Shown here piece after piece: positions 9,162-18,633 of a stretch of DNA of 64,000 bases. Below the pieces are notes generated by a model. It was not told the origin of the DNA. It saw only the letters and a list, made by a program, of their open reading frames with translations, and did no database searches. A program made the position numbers and the translations under genes. How positions within the stretch are numbered: position 1 is the stretch's first letter; the number at the start of each line of letters is the position of its first letter. Source of the stretch: Cupriavidus numazuensis (GTDB taxonomy: Bacteria > Pseudomonadota > Gammaproteobacteria > Burkholderiales > Burkholderiaceae); NCBI RefSeq assembly GCF_905397435.1, contig NZ_CAJPVI010000010.1, forward strand, positions 62,001 through 126,000, given 5' to 3'.

Positions 9162-9728
9162 CTATTGCATCTTCCCCAGACCGGGAATCTTGATACCGAC
9201 CCACTTCCACGACCAGAGTCCATCTCGCCGCAGATCGGCAATGATCTGGTCGCCGTTGTCCTTCGTGGCCGTCGCCTGAACCATTGTCCAGCTTCGATAC
9301 GACACGTCGTACTTCAAGGCGTCCTTGGCCGCTTCCTTGCGGGGTGCTTCCGGTGCGGGCGCCGGCGATTGCGGTGCCGGGCTCCTGGTTGCCGGCTTCT
9401 CGCCGGCCATCAGCGCCATGACGCCGGCCGGCGACACCATGGTGTCCACGATCGTGTTCACCATGGCGAGGCCGATCATCTGTCCGAGTCCGGCAAACGG
9501 GTTGTCCTTCAACGCCGGCGATTGCATCTGGCCCTTGAGCGAAGACAGGAGTTGGCCCTTCAGGTTTTCGCGCAGCGCGGGATAGTCAACGTATCGCGAG
9601 AACTTCTCCGCATCATGCGTTTCGATGGCGGAGCGCATCTGGTAGATGGTCCAATACGGGCTCGCGTAGCTTGTGGCTGCGCCAATCGCAATCACGGCGA
9701 TCGCTGCAGCCATCCATTTCCTGTTCAA
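9162..9728 (-). CDS. DUF2939 domain protein, probable TTG start
   Basis: A 188-residue protein with one N-terminal membrane segment or signal (WMAAAIAVIAIGAATSYA), then a DUF2939-like region (SPYWTIYQMRSAIETHDAEK, FSRYVDYPALRENLKGQL) and a Pro/Ala-rich linker before a C-terminal part. The TTG at 9728 is chosen because GGAGGGG lies directly upstream; the only ATG inside the membrane segment (9713) has no ribosome-binding site. DUF2939 proteins have no established activity. It lies alone between the repeat element and a lipoprotein gene on the same strand. Confidence 0.75.
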   Translation of the reverse strand: MNRKWMAAAIAVIAIGAATSYASPYWTIYQMRSAIETHDAEKFSRYVDYPALRENLKGQLLSSLKGQMQSPALKDNPFAGLGQMIGLAMVNTIVDTMVSPAGVMALMAGEKPATRSPAPQSPAPAPEAPRKEAAKDALKYDVSYRSWTMVQATATKDNGDQIIADLRRDGLWSWKWVGIKIPGLGKMQ

Positions 9729-9812
9729 TATCCCCTCCGGCAGCGCGCATGGGCCTGACGTTGTCCATGCGCGGATCAAGTCTTGAAGACGACTCGAAAT
9801 TGTAGCCGTGGA

Positions 9813-10163
9813 TTACTGACACTGGCTGATCGCACCCGCGGCACCACTGTCAGCACCACGGAACCCCAGCCATGAGCCGGCGCCCGTTGGCGACTTGCGC
9901 ACGACGGCAGCGGAGCCGCTCGGCGGCTGTTGGCCCGGAACATAGACATCGAAGGCCTGGTCATTGGCGAGCATGTATTGCATCCACACTTGCTGCTGGG
10001 TACTTTGCGCCCACGCCTGGCCGATACATTGGGCGGCGTCCTTGGGCGCCAGCTTGCTTTCGCCAAGGGCGCGCGTGTCCTGCGTGGGAGGTGGCGTGTA
10101 GGGAGATGTGACGCAGCCGGCGAGCGCGGCGGTGGCGAGGGCGACGATGAACGGATATTTCAT
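9813..10163 (-). CDS. Small lipoprotein of unknown function
   Basis: A 116-residue protein. MKYPFIVALATAALAGCVTS is a lipoprotein signal with lipobox LAGC, so the mature form is lipid-anchored at Cys16. The mature part is short, Gln- and Ala-rich (QSTQQQVWMQYMLANDQAF) and shows no domain I recognise. The start is supported by the signal peptide beginning at the first Met. Its neighbours are unrelated envelope proteins. Confidence 0.75.
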   Translation of the reverse strand: MKYPFIVALATAALAGCVTSPYTPPPTQDTRALGESKLAPKDAAQCIGQAWAQSTQQQVWMQYMLANDQAFDVYVPGQQPPSGSAAVVRKSPTGAGSWLGFRGADSGAAGAISQCQ

Positions 10164-10403
10164 GTTATTAGCTCCATATCGAATCGCGAAAGCACCGACG
10201 ATGCCGCATGAGTCGATTCGTCACCTTCCGGTGCCGCTTACGTGACCTAAGATGGGTCAAGAGACCCGGTCCGTACGAGATCCAGTCTAGGCGCCAGATG
10301 GCGGATGCGGCAAAGGCGCAAACAGCGGTCAGCGCTGCCTGCAACAGGAGCGGTGCACTTCCTTGTCACGCTCCGGTCATCGAGCATTCCACCCGGAAAC
10401 CCA

Positions 10404-10811
10404 ATGCAAGCACATCCTCTGCGCCTTTGTCCCGGCGATGATCTGCGTGGCGCACTGGAAGACATGGTGCGCCAGCGCCAGGTGTCCGCGGCCTTCGTGA
10501 TTCAGGGTATTGGCAGCCTCAGCGTCGCCCAATTGCGATTCGCGGGAAACGAGAGTCCCGCTGAACTGCGCGACGATCTGGAAATACTGACGCTCGCGGG
10601 GACGCTGTCCGCGGATGGCGCGCACCTTCACATGTCGGTCGCCGATTCACGCGGCCAGGTGTTTGGTGGCCATGTGGCACACGGTTGCGTGGTCCGCACC
10701 ACCGCGGAAATACTGCTGGCGATTCTTCCTGAGCATCGCTTTTCACGGGAGTACGACTCGGGTTCGGGGTTCATGGAACTGGTGATACGAAGCAAGCCGC
10801 TACCGGAGTAG
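10404..10811 (+). CDS. PPC/DUF296 domain protein
   Basis: A 135-residue protein made only of a PCC/DUF296 domain, the fold also found in plant AT-hook proteins. It has LRLCPGDDLRGALEDMV at the start, SAAFVIQGIGSLSVAQLRFA in the first third, HLHMSVADSRGQVFGGHVAHG around residues 75-95 and SGSGFMELVI near the end. GxGS and the His-rich HLH...GGH motif are typical of the family. The bacterial members form trimers and have unclear function. The start at 10404 is the first Met that fits the domain; an upstream extension of 33 codons is not domain-like. Confidence 0.8.
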   Translation: MQAHPLRLCPGDDLRGALEDMVRQRQVSAAFVIQGIGSLSVAQLRFAGNESPAELRDDLEILTLAGTLSADGAHLHMSVADSRGQVFGGHVAHGCVVRTTAEILLAILPEHRFSREYDSGSGFMELVIRSKPLPE

Positions 10812-10905
10812 CCTCGATGCATGAAACCAGGCAGCGTTCCCACAGCGAGGGTGTGCATGTTTGCCTGTCACCGGCCCTTGACCGCGCGCGATCTTCGCAG
10901 ATGCG

Positions 10906-11331
10906 ATGGTGACTGTACGTTCGTTGACGCTGGCACTGACGCCGACACTGACATTGGCGGTTATGCTGTCGGGCTGCTCCGCCATGCCGCATCACCAGTG
11001 CCTGCGTGGCGAGGAGCCCAGGATCAGCGACGTGCTGTACTTTGGAACAAGGAAGCACGACGGGCTGGTTTCGCCATCCGAATGGGATGCCTTCCTGCGA
11101 CGCTCGGTGACGCCCCGTTTCGAACAGGGCTTCACGGTATGGGCGGCGTCAGGCCAATGGCGTGGAGCCGACGGCGAACGGGTTCGAGAGCCATCCTACG
11201 TTCTCAGCGTGGTCCATGCCGATGACGAACGTCGCGAAGCTGCGGTACGAGAAATCATGAGCGAGTACAAGTCCCTTTTTCAGCAGGAGGCAGTCTTGCG
11301 GGTTCGCAGCCACGTGTGTGTATCGCTCTGA
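10906..11331 (+). CDS. DUF3574 domain lipoprotein
   Basis: A 141-residue protein with a lipoprotein signal (LTLAVMLSGCSAMPHH; lipobox LSGC, Cys at residue 24) followed by a DUF3574 domain with the typical DVLYFGTRKHDGLVSPSEW stretch, then FEQGFTVWAASGQWRG and the EPSYVLSVVH strand. Function is unknown for the family; export and lipid anchoring are predicted from the signal. It stands alone between the PPC-domain gene and another small lipoprotein gene on the same strand. Confidence 0.8.
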   Translation: MVTVRSLTLALTPTLTLAVMLSGCSAMPHHQCLRGEEPRISDVLYFGTRKHDGLVSPSEWDAFLRRSVTPRFEQGFTVWAASGQWRGADGERVREPSYVLSVVHADDERREAAVREIMSEYKSLFQQEAVLRVRSHVCVSL

Positions 11332-11476
11332 AAGGGGTCGAGGCCGGCGTTCCCTTTCGAGGCACCGTGTGAAGCGTGCGCCCCAACCTCAAAAGTTATA
11401 TTCTTGATAAACGGGGCCGACAGGCGTCATGGCCCTCGTTTCTCCGTCACGGCACGGAAAGTGTGGCATTGACAAC

Positions 11477-11857
11477 ATGCGGCCCAGACACGCACCGATC
11501 GTGCTTTGCATCATGTTGGCCGCCTGCGCCTCGACCGGCGTCGACGTCAGACCGGAGCAGATGTCCAACTTCCTGCCCGGCTTCTCCACCATTGACGATG
11601 TCACCACGCAGCTCGGGACGCCGACCTCCCAGGTCACGCTGAAGAGTGGATCCACCGTCCTGATCTATTCATTCGCAACGTCCAGACCTCACCCTGAAAG
11701 TTTCATCCCGTTCATTGGTCCGCTCTTCGCCGGAGGCAACGTCCGGTCGTCGACAGTCCTGTTCGAGTTTGACGAGAACGGCGTGCTCAGCAGCCTGCGC
11801 AGGGCGACGTCGAGTGGTACTTCGGGTTGGAGCGTATTGCCTGTCGAGGCGATGTAG
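11477..11857 (+). CDS. Small outer-membrane-type lipoprotein (SmpA/OmlA-like)
   Basis: A 126-residue protein with a lipoprotein signal (APIVLCIMLAACASTG; lipobox LAAC). The mature part begins with a helix-turn pattern resembling the SmpA/BamE-like fold (FLPGFSTIDDVTTQLGTPTS, then TVLIYSFATS and VLFEFDENGVLSSLRRAT). The G-x-s-x-x-d-v-x-x-x-l-G-x-P pattern is characteristic. It could assist envelope assembly, but the match is to a fold and not to BamE itself. The start at 11477 is chosen because the signal peptide begins there. Confidence 0.7.
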   Translation: MRPRHAPIVLCIMLAACASTGVDVRPEQMSNFLPGFSTIDDVTTQLGTPTSQVTLKSGSTVLIYSFATSRPHPESFIPFIGPLFAGGNVRSSTVLFEFDENGVLSSLRRATSSGTSGWSVLPVEAM

Positions 11858-12053
11858 GCCGTTAGCTTGCGGAGTAGAAATCATCGCACCCTGGGAACAG
11901 GTGTGTGGGCAAAGTGCGCCACCTCAGCGATGTGACTGGCTCCTGCCGATGTGGGACAAGAGCCGACAAGCCTTTCAGCCTGCGCAGCAGGCACCGCGCA
12001 AGTTCGCCGCAGTAAATTGAAGGTATCCGGTCCGACTTTCAAAGAGGTGAATC

Positions 12054-12356
12054 ATGTCCCTACGCTACGCCACTTGCCTTGCCCTTGGCCTGCTCGCCAC
12101 AGCTGCGTCGACCACCACATTGGCGCGCGAGTATGTGGAGAGTGGTCCCGTCTATGTCGAGCCGGCCCCGCAGCCGGTCTATCAGCAGGCTCCCGTACTC
12201 GTGGCCGGGTCGCACGTGGTCGTCGGCTGGCACGGCGACCGCTATTGGGACGGTCACCGCTGGTGGGCACGCGACGAGTGGAATCGTCATCATCATCGGC
12301 ATGACCATCATTACGATGACCACCACTACGATCACCACGACGAACACCACGGTTAA
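12054..12356 (+). CDS. Small exported His-rich protein
   Basis: A 100-residue protein with a signal peptide (MSLRYATCLALGLLATAAST ending near TTLAR), a Pro/Val/Tyr-rich middle (ESGPVYVEPAPQPVYQQ), a GWHGDRYWDGHRWWARDEW segment and a His/Asp-rich tail (RHHHHRHDHHYDDHHYDHHD). The tail could bind divalent metals such as nickel, zinc or copper. GAGGTG shortly before the ATG fits a ribosome-binding site. Exported, probably periplasmic; the function is not known. It converges with a small lipoprotein gene. Confidence 0.75.
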   Translation: MSLRYATCLALGLLATAASTTTLAREYVESGPVYVEPAPQPVYQQAPVLVAGSHVVVGWHGDRYWDGHRWWARDEWNRHHHRHDHHYDDHHYDHHDEHHG

Positions 12357-12403
12357 GGCATTCGTTTGAAGCGCGCGGGGCTCCGCTCGTCGTCAATCTG
12401 ACC

Positions 12404-12598
12404 TTAGCATTGACCTTTCTTCGCCTTGCCCGGCGGGCAGAAGGATTCATTGCCGTACTGGTCTACGCGGCAATTCCCTTTCTTTGCCTGCCCCGGCGGG
12501 CAACCGGGACCGCCGCCTGGCTCTTCGTAAGGCGGCGCCACAACGCAGCCGCCTAACAGTAGCGAGCAGCCAGCCAGAATGATCAGAATCGCTCTCAT
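12404..12598 (-). CDS. Tiny lipoprotein with a duplicated CPPGxAKKGxC motif
   Basis: A 64-residue protein. MRAILIILAGCSLLLGGCVV is a lipoprotein signal (lipobox LGGC) and GGAGGCAGG precedes the ATG at 12598. The mature ~45 residues hold two copies of an 11-residue motif, CPPGQAKKGNC and CPPGKAKKGQC, separated by RVDQYGNESF. Four Cys residues could form two small disulphide loops in the periplasm. No function is assigned; the motif resembles short Cys/Lys-rich proteins seen in Gram-negative bacteria. Confidence 0.7.
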   Translation of the reverse strand: MRAILIILAGCSLLLGGCVVAPPYEEPGGGPGCPPGQAKKGNCRVDQYGNESFCPPGKAKKGQC

Positions 12599-13058
12599 GA
12601 TTTCCTGCCTCCAAGGGTCAATGTTTGTGATGAGAAGCTTGGGCGCACCGGCGCCCTGACTGACGCAAAGTGTATCGCGGCGAGACCGACGGCCCATTGA
12701 GTAGCGATGCCCGGGACCGCCTGGCACCCTTCCTGGCGGCGGCGCGTCGCTGGCATCGTTCGCCGACTACTCGCCGGAGAAGAAGACGTCGAAGTACGCG
12801 CACGAACTTCGGCAAGGGCGCAGTCGAAGGTGTGGCCGGTCCGGAATGCGCCAACCATGCGGCCGCGCAGACGTCGTTCATTCCACGGTCGGGATGGCGC
12901 TGATGGTCGGGCCTTGACGGCCAGCGTCCTTCCCCTTAAGCACCGCCTTGAGCCCCAGGTGCTTGCCTAGTCTCTCTCCTGCCCCGAGAATCTACCTCCA
13001 GCGCTCCGCCAGTAGTTGGCAGCAACAGGCTTTCCCAAATGCTGCGGAGGAGACACAT
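12599..13058. other. 460-bp interval without a gene
   Basis: This interval lies between divergent genes (the lipoprotein at 12404-12598 and the transporter at 13059). I see no convincing ORF, RNA gene or repeat; it presumably contains the two promoters. GGAGG at 13046-13050 is the ribosome-binding site of the transporter gene. Confidence 0.5.
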
Positions 13059-14108
13059 ATGCCGGAGAGTTTGATGGATCACCAACCCCCGCCCCCCACC
13101 CCTCGCCTGCTCCCAGCGGCCTGGTTCACCGTGGTCGGCGCCTCCTACCTCCTCACCGCCCTCGCGCTGTGGACGGTGCTCCAGGCCAATCTCGTCGCCG
13201 CCTTTCTCTCCGGCCTGCTGCTATATTCGCTGGTAGACGTCCTGGCCCCGCGCCTGAAGGGCCTGAACCATCGGCACGATGCCGTGGCGGTCGCCATCCT
13301 CTCCTTCGTGATCCTGCTGGCGCTGTCTCTGGGAATATGGGCGCTGGTCCGATTCGTCAGCGGCGAGGGCACGCTGGACGCCCTGCTCAACCATATCGCC
13401 GATATCATCGACCAGTCCCGCGGCCAGTTGCCCGACTGGGTCAGCGGCGCCCTGCCGAGCACGGTGGAAGAACTCGCCAACACCATGATCCACTGGCTGC
13501 GCGAACACGCGCAGATGGCGCAGAAGCTGGGCGCCGAGGTTCTGCGCACGCTGCTGCATATCATCATCGGCATGGTCATCGGCGCCATGGTTGCGCTCTA
13601 CCGCGCCGTGTCCCGTCCCAACCGCCGGCCGCTTGCGACGGCACTGGTGATGCGCGCCCGCGCGCTGCAGCAGGCCTTCGCCCAGTTCATCTTCGCGCAG
13701 ATCCAGATTTCGACCATCAACACGATGCTGACGGCGATCTACCTGCTGGTGGTGATGCCGCTGTTCGGCGTGCACCTGCCGCTGTCGAAGACGCTGGTGG
13801 TGATCACCTTCGTGGCCGGACTGCTGCCGGTGCTGGGCAACCTGATTTCCAACACGGCCATCGTGGTGTCGTCACTGGCGGTGTCGTTGCCGATTGCGGT
13901 GGCGTCGCTGTTCTATCTGGTGGTGATTCACAAGTTCGAGTACTTCCTGAACGCGCGCATCATCGGCGCGCGCATCCAGGCAGCGGCGTGGGAATTGCTG
14001 ATCGTGATGCTGCTGATGGAGACGCTGTACGGCATTCCCGGCGTGATTGCGGGACCGATTTTCTATGCGTATCTCAAGCGGGAGTTGTCTACGGCCGGGC
14101 TGGTGTGA
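13059..14108 (+). CDS. AI-2E family (PerM-type) membrane transporter
   Basis: A 349-residue polytopic membrane protein. Two N-terminal membrane segments (AWFTVVGASYLLTALALWTV, then LVAAFLSGLLLYSLVDVL) are followed by a third, a large extracytoplasmic loop (about residues 95-155) and a C-terminal bundle with FAQFIFAQIQISTINTMLTA and GLLPVLGNLISNTAIVV. The P-x-x-G-x-x-x-S/N pattern is diagnostic of AI-2E/PerM permeases. Members export AI-2 or act as Na+/H+ antiporters; the substrate cannot be assigned here. Start at 13059 from GGAGG at 13046. Its 3' end overlaps the convergent LuxR gene by 20 bp. Confidence 0.88.
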   Translation: MPESLMDHQPPPPTPRLLPAAWFTVVGASYLLTALALWTVLQANLVAAFLSGLLLYSLVDVLAPRLKGLNHRHDAVAVAILSFVILLALSLGIWALVRFVSGEGTLDALLNHIADIIDQSRGQLPDWVSGALPSTVEELANTMIHWLREHAQMAQKLGAEVLRTLLHIIIGMVIGAMVALYRAVSRPNRRPLATALVMRARALQQAFAQFIFAQIQISTINTMLTAIYLLVVMPLFGVHLPLSKTLVVITFVAGLLPVLGNLISNTAIVVSSLAVSLPIAVASLFYLVVIHKFEYFLNARIIGARIQAAAWELLIVMLLMETLYGIPGVIAGPIFYAYLKRELSTAGLV

Positions 14109-15264
14109 GCGAGGCTTGCACGTCGCCGCGAACCGGCGGAGTAGAGCGATGAAGCAGGCTGAGCAGGTCGGCCTGCCTTGTCGTGCCGGTCTTGGAGTAG
14201 ATGCGCTGCAGATGGGTGCGAACGGTTGGCTCGCTGATGCCGAGCATCTCCGCCGACTCCATTCCGCCGAGTCCTTGCGACAGGGCCAGCAGCACGCGCA
14301 GTTCGCCGCCCGTCAGCCCATGCAACCGCGCAAAGGCCTCGCCAGGCATGAGCGGGACCTGGATGGGGTCTTGCATGAATACGGCGACCGACGCGGCAAA
14401 GGGTGCCAGGATACTGCTGCGCTCGCCGTTCTCGATCGGCAACAAGGTGGCAACGTAGCCGCCGTCCCCGCTGCCATCTGGAATCGCCACGGAATGCTCG
14501 CTCCAGCCTGAGGAAGTGTCCGCGCGCGTGGCCGAGTGGATGCTCGTTGCGAGCGCGGCGCGCGCTGCGGGATGGACCGGGGTCAGACGATTCTGGGCGA
14601 GGCGGATCGAATGCCCCGCTTTCACCTGCCGCTCGCCGGCGGCATTCATGTACACAACGTGACCATCGCGCGCAGTCAGGAACACGCCGGCTGACAATCC
14701 GTCCAGCGTCCTTTCGAGCATCTCGGACCGAAGCGCACGGATATCAAGCGCGTCGGAGATAGCGAGTGCCCGACAGACATGCGGCGAGAGCAGCCTGAAC
14801 AGTTGCATCTCCTGCTGCTGATAGAAGGGCCGCTTGTCGCTGCGGGAAGCATGCAGCGAGGCCATCCTTCCGCCAGTACGCAGGGCGGGGAACCAGATGA
14901 TGTCCGTCAGCCCGTAAGGCTCAAGGACGTCGCGATAGAAGCGGCTTTCAAGCAACTGCCGCGGCTCCTTCGCCAGCGAGTTGACGTCACCCACATTCGA
15001 GACGATGTCCGCAGCGGCCATCGGACTGTCGGCGAACTGGCTGCCCAGCGCCTCCAGGAATTGCGGTTGGTAACCGAACACGAACAACTGGTCGTTGCGC
15101 ACCTGCTTGAGATCATGCACGCAGATGCCGCCGCCGGTACTTGCGCACAGATCCGCAACCGTTCTGCAAGTGGCGGGCCAGCGTTCGGGATCGAGGGCGC
15201 AGTCGTAGATGGCGCCAATCACGTCGGAGAGTTGCTGAGCCGTCACACCCGCAAGGCCGTCCAT
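14089..15264 (-). CDS. LuxR-family regulator with C-terminal HTH
   Basis: A 391-residue regulator. The C-terminus carries a LuxR/GerE helix-turn-helix: LTGGELRVLLALSQGLGGME, then ISEPTVRTHLQRIYSKTGTT, with the usual spacing and the conserved V-x-x-H-L-x-x-I-y-x-K-t pattern. The N-terminal ~300 residues are probably sensory, with a PAS-like section LDGLSAGVFLTARDGHVVYM in the middle; I cannot name a ligand. The start at 15264 is chosen because GGGGAG precedes it with good spacing; an upstream start at 15306 would add 14 residues. It is convergent with the transporter gene. Confidence 0.83.
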   Translation of the reverse strand: MDGLAGVTAQQLSDVIGAIYDCALDPERWPATCRTVADLCASTGGGICVHDLKQVRNDQLFVFGYQPQFLEALGSQFADSPMAAADIVSNVGDVNSLAKEPRQLLESRFYRDVLEPYGLTDIIWFPALRTGGRMASLHASRSDKRPFYQQQEMQLFRLLSPHVCRALAISDALDIRALRSEMLERTLDGLSAGVFLTARDGHVVYMNAAGERQVKAGHSIRLAQNRLTPVHPAARAALATSIHSATRADTSSGWSEHSVAIPDGSGDGGYVATLLPIENGERSSILAPFAASVAVFMQDPIQVPLMPGEAFARLHGLTGGELRVLLALSQGLGGMESAEMLGISEPTVRTHLQRIYSKTGTTRQADLLSLLHRSTPPVRGDVQASLTPARP

Positions 15265-15472
15265 ATCGAACTCCCCGTTTCTTATTCTTGGCGTCTGTCC
15301 GGTCATCGGTTCCGATGACGCGGCGCAAGCACCCAGTTTATACGCTTACCAGCAACAAGAAAGGTCAGGATGCCCGGCTGTCGACCGTGTGAATCGCACC
15401 AGGCGAACACGCACCGGCAATGAACGCACGCTGATCACCCGCATGCTTGTGGCGCTGGGGAAAGGAGCCGTG

Positions 15473-16372
15473 ATGAATGCATATCTGGATCCCGCGGACG
15501 CGAATGCCATCACGCCTTCCTGTGCCTTGCAGGGCGCGGTCGCCGTTGCTGCGTTTGCCTCGAACGCTCTGCTGTGTCGCGTCGCGCTATTCAGCCACAG
15601 CATCGACGCAGCCACGTTTTCCGATATCCGGCTGCTGGCTGGCGGAGCGACATTGCTGGCCGTGACGAAACTGAGCCCGGGACATGCCCGACAGTCCCGT
15701 CCCGACTGGGTGTCGGCGATTGCGCTTGGCATTTTCGTGAGCCTGTTCTCGCTGTCATATATGTCCCTCGGCGTCAGCACCGGTGCCCTCGTCTTGTTCG
15801 GGACGGTACAGCTGACCATATTTGGTGCCTGTCTCCTGAAAGGCGAGCGCTTTCACCGCGTCGCTTTGATCGGGTATCTGCTGGCAACTGTCGGACTGCT
15901 GTTCCTGACGGTACCTGGCGTCGGCGTACCGGGCTTTTCCGGCTTGCTGATGATGGGCGCCGCGGGCGTTGCCTGGGGGCTCTATACCTTGCGTGGCAGG
16001 CGTGTCGCAAGTCCGTTATCAGCCACGACAGGAAACTTCCTGCGGGCGGCACCGATTTGCATCGTCCTCGGATTGATCCTTCACGGCCACGCGCATGCAA
16101 GCGTTGCCGGAGTCGCCCTCGCTGTGGTTTCCGGCGCCGTGACTTCAGCGATCGGCTTTGTGGTGTGGGGTTCGGCAATCCGAAGACTGACGGCGATGTC
16201 CGCGGCTGCGCTCCAGCTGCTGGTGCCACCCGTTGCGGCGCTCGGCGGCGTCCTGTTCCTGCAAGAGCCTGTGAGTGCGCGTCTGGTTCTCAGTTCTGTT
16301 GCCGTCCTTGCCGGCATCTGGCTGACAGCTTCAGCGGGTGCCAGACACAAGGACAAGGGCAAAGCTCGATAA
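15473..16372 (+). CDS. EamA/DMT-superfamily exporter
   Basis: A 299-residue protein with about ten predicted membrane helices arranged as two EamA repeats: residues ~15-140 (AVAVAAFASNALLCRVALFS, LSYMSLGVSTGALVLFGTVQ) and ~150-290 (LLMMGAAGVAWGLYTLRGRR, AAALQLLVPPVAALGGVLFL). The second-repeat signature ...LVPP.AALGGVLFL.E is typical. DMT exporters carry amino acids, nucleosides or other metabolites out of the cytoplasm; the substrate is unknown. The ATG at 15473 has AAAGGAG at 15461-15467. A small membrane ORF follows 25 bp downstream and may be co-transcribed. Confidence 0.85.
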   Translation: MNAYLDPADANAITPSCALQGAVAVAAFASNALLCRVALFSHSIDAATFSDIRLLAGGATLLAVTKLSPGHARQSRPDWVSAIALGIFVSLFSLSYMSLGVSTGALVLFGTVQLTIFGACLLKGERFHRVALIGYLLATVGLLFLTVPGVGVPGFSGLLMMGAAGVAWGLYTLRGRRVASPLSATTGNFLRAAPICIVLGLILHGHAHASVAGVALAVVSGAVTSAIGFVVWGSAIRRLTAMSAAALQLLVPPVAALGGVLFLQEPVSARLVLSSVAVLAGIWLTASAGARHKDKGKAR

Positions 16373-16397
16373 ACACGCGGCTTGGCGAGGTGCCATC

Positions 16398-16529
16398 ATG
16401 AAAGAAGCGATCGGCTTCACTATCGCATGCTGGCTGTCGTCCGCAATCCTGCTTCTCATGGATTCGACGGCGGCAATCGTGCTGAGCGGCACGCTTGCCC
16501 TGGCGGGGCTGGATCTATTCATGCCTTAG
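16398..16529 (+). CDS. Possible 43-residue membrane protein
   Basis: A short ORF with GCGAGG at 16385-16390 just ahead of its ATG, 25 bp after the DMT exporter gene. The product (MKEAIGFTIACWLSSAILLL then two further hydrophobic stretches) would be almost entirely membrane-embedded. No family is recognised. It is listed because spacing and ribosome-binding site favour translation, but small hydrophobic ORFs also arise by chance. Confidence 0.35.
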   Translation: MKEAIGFTIACWLSSAILLLMDSTAAIVLSGTLALAGLDLFMP

Positions 16530-16649
16530 GCAAGGCGCTGCAATCCCCGGCGCGATCTGCAGTTCGGTACTTGCGCAGGCCTGCTCGCCGGCGTCCGAGT
16601 CAGGTCGGAAAGCGTCGGTCATCCGGCATAACGCTTCCCGACCAAGTCC

Positions 16650-18233
16650 CTACCCCAGCGCGATCCGTGCAGCTGTCCCCGATTCAATCCGGAATACGCT
16701 GACAGCCTGCACAAGTTCCTGGGCCTGCCCCTTGAGGCTTGAGGCCGCTGCCGCCATTTCCTCCACGAGTGCCGCGTTTTGCTGGGTGGCCTGGTCCATC
16801 TGCGTCACAGCATCGCCCACCTGAGCCACGCCTGCGCTCTGCTCGCTGGTGGCGGAGCCAATCTCGGCCATGATGGCCGAGACGCGCTGAATGCTGCCGA
16901 CCACTTCGTTCATGGTCTCACCGGCCTTGTTCACCAGCTGCGACCCTTGCTCCACGCGCTCGACACTATCGGTAATCAGTTTCTTGATCTCCTTCGCCGC
17001 TTCGCCGCTGCGCCCGGCCAGCGAGCGCACCTCGCCGGCCACCACCGCAAAGCCGCGGCCCTGTTCGCCGGCACGCGCTGCCTCGACCGCGGCGTTGAGT
17101 GCCAGGATATTGGTCTGGAACGCAATACCTTCGATCACAGTAATGATGTCGGCGATCTTCTTGGAACTGTCGTTGATGCCCTGCATGGTGCTGACGACCT
17201 CTGCCACCACTTCACCACCCTGAGCTGCCACGCTGCTTGCATTACGCGCCATTTCGTTGGCCTTCTGCGCATTGTCGGCATTCTGCCTGACTGCGGAGCC
17301 AAGTTGCTCCATCGAGGCAGCGGTCTCCTCGATCGAACTGGCCTGGCTTTCGGTACGTGCGGACAGGTCCATATTGCCCTGGTCGACCTGCAGGCTCGCC
17401 GAAGCGACCGACTCGGAGCCACGGCGTACCGATGCCACCACGCCGGCCAGGCTGTCCCGCATGGATCGCATCGCCGCCAACAGGCTGGTGCTGTCGCCCG
17501 CGCGCACCTGTACGTCGACGGCCAGGTTGCCGGCTGCGATCTCGCGAGCGACGTTCGCGGCATAGGCCGGCTCTCCGCCAAGCTGGCGGCCGAGCGATCG
17601 CGTGATGAGCCAGGCCAGCATCGCGGCAACCACGCTTGCCAGTGCAGCGACGCTCAGCATCAGTACGCCGGCCCTGGCGACAACATGGCGCGCGCGCGCG
17701 CTGCTCTGGTCCATCTGGCTATGCTGGAAGGCAAGGAAGTCGTAGAGACTCTTGAAGTAGGCGGCCTGCAATGGCCGGGCTTCGTTCAGCAGTACATTGC
17801 GTGCCTCGTCATTGCGGTTGGCGAGACCGAGTGCAATGCTCTTGTCCAACATCGCGTTGTAAGGCCCGCGCGAATCCGCCAGGACCTTGATCAGTGCGCG
17901 GCCTTTTTCACTCTGGACAGTGGCATCAAGCTTTTGGAAGATGGCGTTGTTGGCCTCGCGGGCCTTATCGATACGTGCCTTCTCGTCGCGCATGGATGCA
18001 TCGTCGGGCAGCATGATCAGGTTGCGCGTTGCGCGAGCGACAAGATTGACGTTGTCGATGGCTTCATTGATCAGGTCGACCTTGACCATCCTGTCGTCGA
18101 CCAGCAGGGTCATCTCGTCATTGATGGTGGCCAGCTCAATACGCCCGAACAAGGCGATGGCAAGACCGGCGAGAATCACGATGGCAAAGCCCCAGATCAG
18201 GCGGGCGCCGACAGTCATGTCTTTCAGGTTCAC
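16650..18233 (-). CDS. Methyl-accepting chemotaxis protein
   Basis: A 527-residue chemoreceptor. An N-terminal membrane helix ([19 protein letters not shown]) and a second near residue 200 ([20 protein letters not shown]) flank a periplasmic four-helix-bundle ligand domain. A HAMP region ([15 protein letters not shown]) and a long coiled coil follow, including the highly conserved hairpin [20 protein letters not shown]. These are features of class 36H MCPs that feed CheA/CheW. The ligand cannot be inferred. The gene stands alone, convergent with the small membrane ORF. Confidence 0.95.
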   Translation of the reverse strand: MNLKDMTVGARLIWGFAIVILAGLAIALFGRIELATINDEMTLLVDDRMVKVDLINEAIDNVNLVARATRNLIMLPDDASMRDEKARIDKAREANNAIFQKLDATVQSEKGRALIKVLADSRGPYNAMLDKSIALGLANRNDEARNVLLNEARPLQAAYFKSLYDFLAFQHSQMDQSSARARHVVARAGVLMLSVAALASVVAAMLAWLITRSLGRQLGGEPAYAANVAREIAAGNLAVDVQVRAGDSTSLLAAMRSMRDSLAGVVASVRRGSESVASASLQVDQGNMDLSARTESQASSIEETAASMEQLGSAVRQNADNAQKANEMARNASSVAAQGGEVVAEVVSTMQGINDSSKKIADIITVIEGIAFQTNILALNAAVEAARAGEQGRGFAVVAGEVRSLAGRSGEAAKEIKKLITDSVERVEQGSQLVNKAGETMNEVVGSIQRVSAIMAEIGSATSEQSAGVAQVGDAVTQMDQATQQNAALVEEMAAAASSLKGQAQELVQAVSVFRIESGTAARIALG

Positions 18234-18633
18234 GATATTCTTTTTCTTGGTTCGGCGATGTCTTCGCCTGAATGTTGGGGGACGTTCTTCGTGTCCGGAG
18301 AGCGAGATTGAAGGGCGTGGGGCGCGCCCCTTGCATCAAGGCCGCTACCGCGGCTCTTGCTGCACCCCATCCATCGAAGTCCAGTCGCTTTGCGACGTCG
18401 GATAGGGCACAGCCATATCGACTTGAATGGCAGAGGAATGAATCCCGACTTTCGTTGGGTTGGTCTCGAATTCCCAGATGTGGCTGGCAGCGGCCCCTTT
18501 GTCCTTGGCCCCCACCAACGTGGAGCTGCAACGCTTTAGTCTGTTTCGGCGATGTGAGCAACAGCCGCCATCATGGCGACTCTCATTGGGAATGAGGTCG
18601 CCAGATGGCGGCATTGGTGGGCTGGAACAACCG
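18234..18633. other. 400-bp interval without a recognised gene
   Basis: The interval lies between the chemoreceptor start and the old yellow enzyme stop, on the same strand. Short open frames exist on both strands but none has codon use, a ribosome-binding site or homology I can support. A CCGCTACCGCGG palindrome occurs near 18345. It must contain the chemoreceptor promoter near 18234. Confidence 0.4.

Noticed and set aside
18234..18633. A possible short gene or mobile remnant between the chemoreceptor and old yellow enzyme genes
   Set aside because: Several short frames overlap on both strands, none with a start signal or recognisable protein pattern.
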